A DNA stretch of 64,000 bases from assembly GCF_013359685.1 (NCBI RefSeq), contig NZ_JABFMV010000011.1:62001-126000 (forward strand), written 5' to 3'. Both the position numbers and the translations under genes were made by a program. This stretch comes from Leifsonia sp. C5G2. GTDB taxonomy: Bacteria; Actinomycetota; Actinomycetes; Actinomycetales; Microbacteriaceae. Below are positions 61,655 through 64,000 of the stretch, in pieces. Positions within the stretch are counted from its first letter, which is position 1. Every line of letters begins with the position of its first letter. The notes below the pieces were generated by a model that saw only the letters and a list, made by a program, of their open reading frames with translations, had not been told where the DNA came from and searched no databases.

Positions 61655-64000
61655 GTGGACGGGTTCGTCTTGTGGTTCGACGAGGTCGGGATGGACGATG
61701 TTCCGCGGGTGGGCGGCAAGAACGCCTCCCTCGGAGAGATGACCGGATCGTTGACGCCGGAGGGCATCCGCGTCCCGGACGGGTTCGCGACGACGGCCTC
61801 CGCGTACCGCGCGTTCGTCGCAGAGAACGGGATCGAGCCGGCCCTGCGCGAGCAGCTCGAGCGCTACCGCTCCGGTGCCGTGACGCTGCGGGAGGCCGGG
61901 CAGGAGTTGCGCAGGCTGTTCCTGTCGGCGGAGTTCCCTCCCGCCATCGCGGACGCCGTCCTCCGCGCCTACCGGCGGCTCGGCGAGCGGACCGGCACGC
62001 CGACGCCCGCCGTCGCCGTGCGCTCCAGCGCGACGGCGGAAGACCTCCCGGAGGCGAGCTTCGCCGGAGCCCAGGAGACCTTCCTCAACGTCGCGGGCGA
62101 GCAGGCCGTGCTGACGGCCTGCCGTCGCTGTTACGCATCCCTCTTCACCGACCGGGCGATCGCGTACCGCGAGGCGCAAGGGTTCGACCACCTGGCAGTG
62201 GCGCTCTCGATCGGCGTCCAGTCGATGGTTCGCTCCGACCTCGGCGCGTCGGGGGTCATGTTCACCATCGACACGGAGACAGGCTTCCCGGACGTCGTGG
62301 TCATCAGCGCCGCGTGGGGCCTCGGGGAGCTCGTGGTGCAGGGCGCGGTCGACCCGGACCGGTACCAGGTGTTCACGCCGTTGCTCGACCGGCCCGGCGC
62401 CGAGCCCATCATCGAGAAGGCCCTCGGCGCGAAGGCCCGCATGATGGTCTACGGCGAGGGCGGCACCGCACGCACCCGGACGCTCGACACCCCGGCCCGC
62501 CGCCGCGCCGCGTTCACGCTGACCGACGACGAGATCCTCCAGCTGGCGCGCTGGGGGCGGTCGGTGCAGAAGCACTACGGCCGGCCGATGGATGTGGAGT
62601 GGGCGCGCGACGGGATGACCGGCGAGCTCTTCCTGGTGCAGGCGCGGCCGGAGACCGTGCAGTCGGTGAAGACGCGTCCCGTGTTCGTGGAGCACCACCT
62701 GACCGAGACGGGTCCGCTGCTGCTCTCCGGCGCCGCGATCGGCGATGCGATCGCGGCCGGGACCGTGTGCGTCATCCGCGACCCGTCGCAGATCGCGCGC
62801 TTCACGGACGGCGCGATCCTCGTGGCCGAGATGACCGACCCCGACTGGGTGGCCGTGATCGCGCGGGCCTCCGGGATCGTCACGGATCACGGAGGATCCA
62901 CCAGCCACGCGGCGATCGTCGCCCGCGAATTGGGCATCCCGGCGGTGGTGGGCACAGGATCCGGAACGGAGACCCTGCGCGACGGCCAGCCCGTGACTCT
63001 CTCCTGCGCCGAGGGCGATGTCGGTCACGTCTACGGCGGTGAGCTCGCGTTCGAGACCACTGAGGTCGACCTGAGCCGCGTCCCGGCGACGCGGACCCGC
63101 GTGAACGTCAACGTGGCGAGCCCGAGCGCCGCCTTCCGCTGGTGGCGCCTCCCCGCCGCCGGTGTGGGTCTCGCCCGGATGGAGTTCATCGTCAACAACG
63201 TGATCGGCGTGCACCCGATGGCGCTCGTGCATCCCGACCGGGTGGACGCGGACGCGCGCGCGAGGATCCGGGAGCTGACGGCCGGGTTCGACGACCCGAA
63301 GGACTTCTTCGTCGAGAAGCTGGCCCGCGGGATCGCCAAGCTCGCCGCGCCGTACCACCCGCACGACGTGGTCGTGCGCCTCAGCGACTTCAAGGCGAGC
63401 GAGTACGCGCACCTGCTCGGCGGGGAGGCGTTCGAGGAGCCGGAGGAGAACCCGATGCTGGGCTTCCGCGGCGCCTCCCGCTACTACCACCCGCGCTACC
63501 GCGAGGGGTTCGCGCTGGAGTGCGCCGCCCTGAAGCGCGCACGGGAGCTGCTCGGGTTCGCCAACATCATCCCGATGGTGCCGTTCTGCCGCACACCCGG
63601 CGAGGCCGACCGCGTGCTGGAGGAGATGGCCGCCAACGGGCTGGTGCGCGGCGAGCAGGGCCTTCGCGTCTACATGATGTGCGAGATCCCCTCGAACGTT
63701 ATCCGCGCGTCCGAGTTCGCGCGCCGCTTCGACGGCTTCTCGATCGGGTCGAACGACCTCACGCAGCTGGTGCTCGGCGTCGACCGCGACTCCGAGCTGC
63801 TGGCGCCGCTGTTCGACGAGCGCGACGCGGCGGTCGAGTGGATGATCGCCGAGGCGATCCGGCGGGCGCACGAGGCGGGGATCACGATCGGGATCTGCGG
63901 CCAGGCGCCGAGCGACCACCCCGACTTCGCCGCCTTCTTGGTCGAGCAGGGCATCGACTCCATCTCGCTCAACCCGGACAGCCTGCTGCGGACCATCGGA
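61655..64000 (+). CDS. ppsA: Phosphoenolpyruvate synthase, truncated by the window edge
   Basis: The frame is open from GTG 61655, after GGAGGAG, to the last base (782 codons). This enzyme converts pyruvate and ATP to PEP, AMP and phosphate. The N-terminal ATP-grasp domain has VGGKNASLGEM and AVRSSATAEDLPEASFAGAQ. The central swivelling domain has the phospho-histidine in DHGGSTSHAAIVAREL (Ser where many have Cys before His, as in several archaeal and actinobacterial members). The C-terminal PEP domain has MCEIPSNVIRASEFA and SIGSNDLTQLVLGVDRD. Judged by family length only about ten residues are missing. Confidence 0.94.
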   Translation, partial: MDGFVLWFDEVGMDDVPRVGGKNASLGEMTGSLTPEGIRVPDGFATTASAYRAFVAENGIEPALREQLERYRSGAVTLREAGQELRRLFLSAEFPPAIADAVLRAYRRLGERTGTPTPAVAVRSSATAEDLPEASFAGAQETFLNVAGEQAVLTACRRCYASLFTDRAIAYREAQGFDHLAVALSIGVQSMVRSDLGASGVMFTIDTETGFPDVVVISAAWGLGELVVQGAVDPDRYQVFTPLLDRPGAEPIIEKALGAKARMMVYGEGGTARTRTLDTPARRRAAFTLTDDEILQLARWGRSVQKHYGRPMDVEWARDGMTGELFLVQARPETVQSVKTRPVFVEHHLTETGPLLLSGAAIGDAIAAGTVCVIRDPSQIARFTDGAILVAEMTDPDWVAVIARASGIVTDHGGSTSHAAIVARELGIPAVVGTGSGTETLRDGQPVTLSCAEGDVGHVYGGELAFETTEVDLSRVPATRTRVNVNVASPSAAFRWWRLPAAGVGLARMEFIVNNVIGVHPMALVHPDRVDADARARIRELTAGFDDPKDFFVEKLARGIAKLAAPYHPHDVVVRLSDFKASEYAHLLGGEAFEEPEENPMLGFRGASRYYHPRYREGFALECAALKRARELLGFANIIPMVPFCRTPGEADRVLEEMAANGLVRGEQGLRVYMMCEIPSNVIRASEFARRFDGFSIGSNDLTQLVLGVDRDSELLAPLFDERDAAVEWMIAEAIRRAHEAGITIGICGQAPSDHPDFAAFLVEQGIDSISLNPDSLLRTIG

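Overview
The window is high-GC actinobacterial DNA. Several traits fit the family Microbacteriaceae, most simply a Leifsonia-like genome: dense GC3-rich coding, many GTG/TTG starts, TAnnnT -10 elements placed 6-8 nt before start codons (leaderless mRNAs), a clpS-DUF2017 pair, an ECF42 sigma factor with its DGPF partner, and CWB2 cell-wall-binding protein. The genus is an inference. No phage, insertion sequence or CRISPR array was found, and no stretch above 300 bases lacks a gene.

Layout. 1-180 is the 3' part of tmRNA. 0.2-12.3 kb holds a small HTH protein, a SHOCT membrane protein, a TetR/MMPL exporter pair with a visible operator, an adenine deaminase with an alpha/beta hydrolase, a NatAB-type ABC exporter with a quinone oxidoreductase, hisN and an AI-2E-type permease. 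12.4-17.1 kb is the most accessory-looking part: tRNA-Lys, an acyltransferase, the remnant 3' end of a dehydrogenase gene, an MNT/HEPN pair whose HEPN C-terminus is degenerate, a secreted CWB2 protein and a lipoprotein. The dehydrogenase remnant and the intact gene at 17.1 kb form 46-bp direct repeats around this segment. 17.1-27.4 kb holds the dehydrogenase, the ECF42/DGPF pair, a baeRF-type protein, the overlapping GH15-clpS-DUF2017 operon, a divergent glucose-6-phosphate dehydrogenase and small membrane proteins.

27.4-34.1 kb is a second exporter module: YhgE/Pip plus an MMPL protein carrying an extra C-terminal domain that looks like a degenerate ABC ATPase. It is divergent from a TetR gene across two GATACA-N4-TGTATC operators. 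A frameshifted SGNH lipoprotein follows. 34.1-36.5 kb is otsAB (trehalose synthesis), where otsA appears to have lost its ATG. 36.6-48.5 kb is the branched-chain amino acid and serine block: ilvD, ilvBNC, serA, leuB and ilvE. It is interrupted by a DoxX protein and a third TetR-controlled exporter (MFS) with a perfect 28-bp operator. 48.6-56.4 kb holds a ketopantoate reductase relative, an FAH protein, gltX, a thioredoxin-reductase relative, tRNA-Gln, a secreted S1 protease, a VOC protein and a small membrane protein.

56.4-64 kb looks like one regulon: a CtpF-like P-type ATPase, a phosphoribosyltransferase-hydrolase fusion (Rv0571c-like), a PfkB kinase and PEP synthase. The three upstream regions serving these four genes carry a GGGNC-N4-GNCCC palindrome resembling the DosR/DevR hypoxia box, about 42-47 bp upstream of a plausible transcription start.

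The most interesting items are the MMPL/pseudo-ATPase fusion, the DosR-like island, the otsA start codon, the long intergenic palindromes sharing a TGCCGAATG core, and the direct-repeat-flanked segment with the degenerate MNT/HEPN pair.
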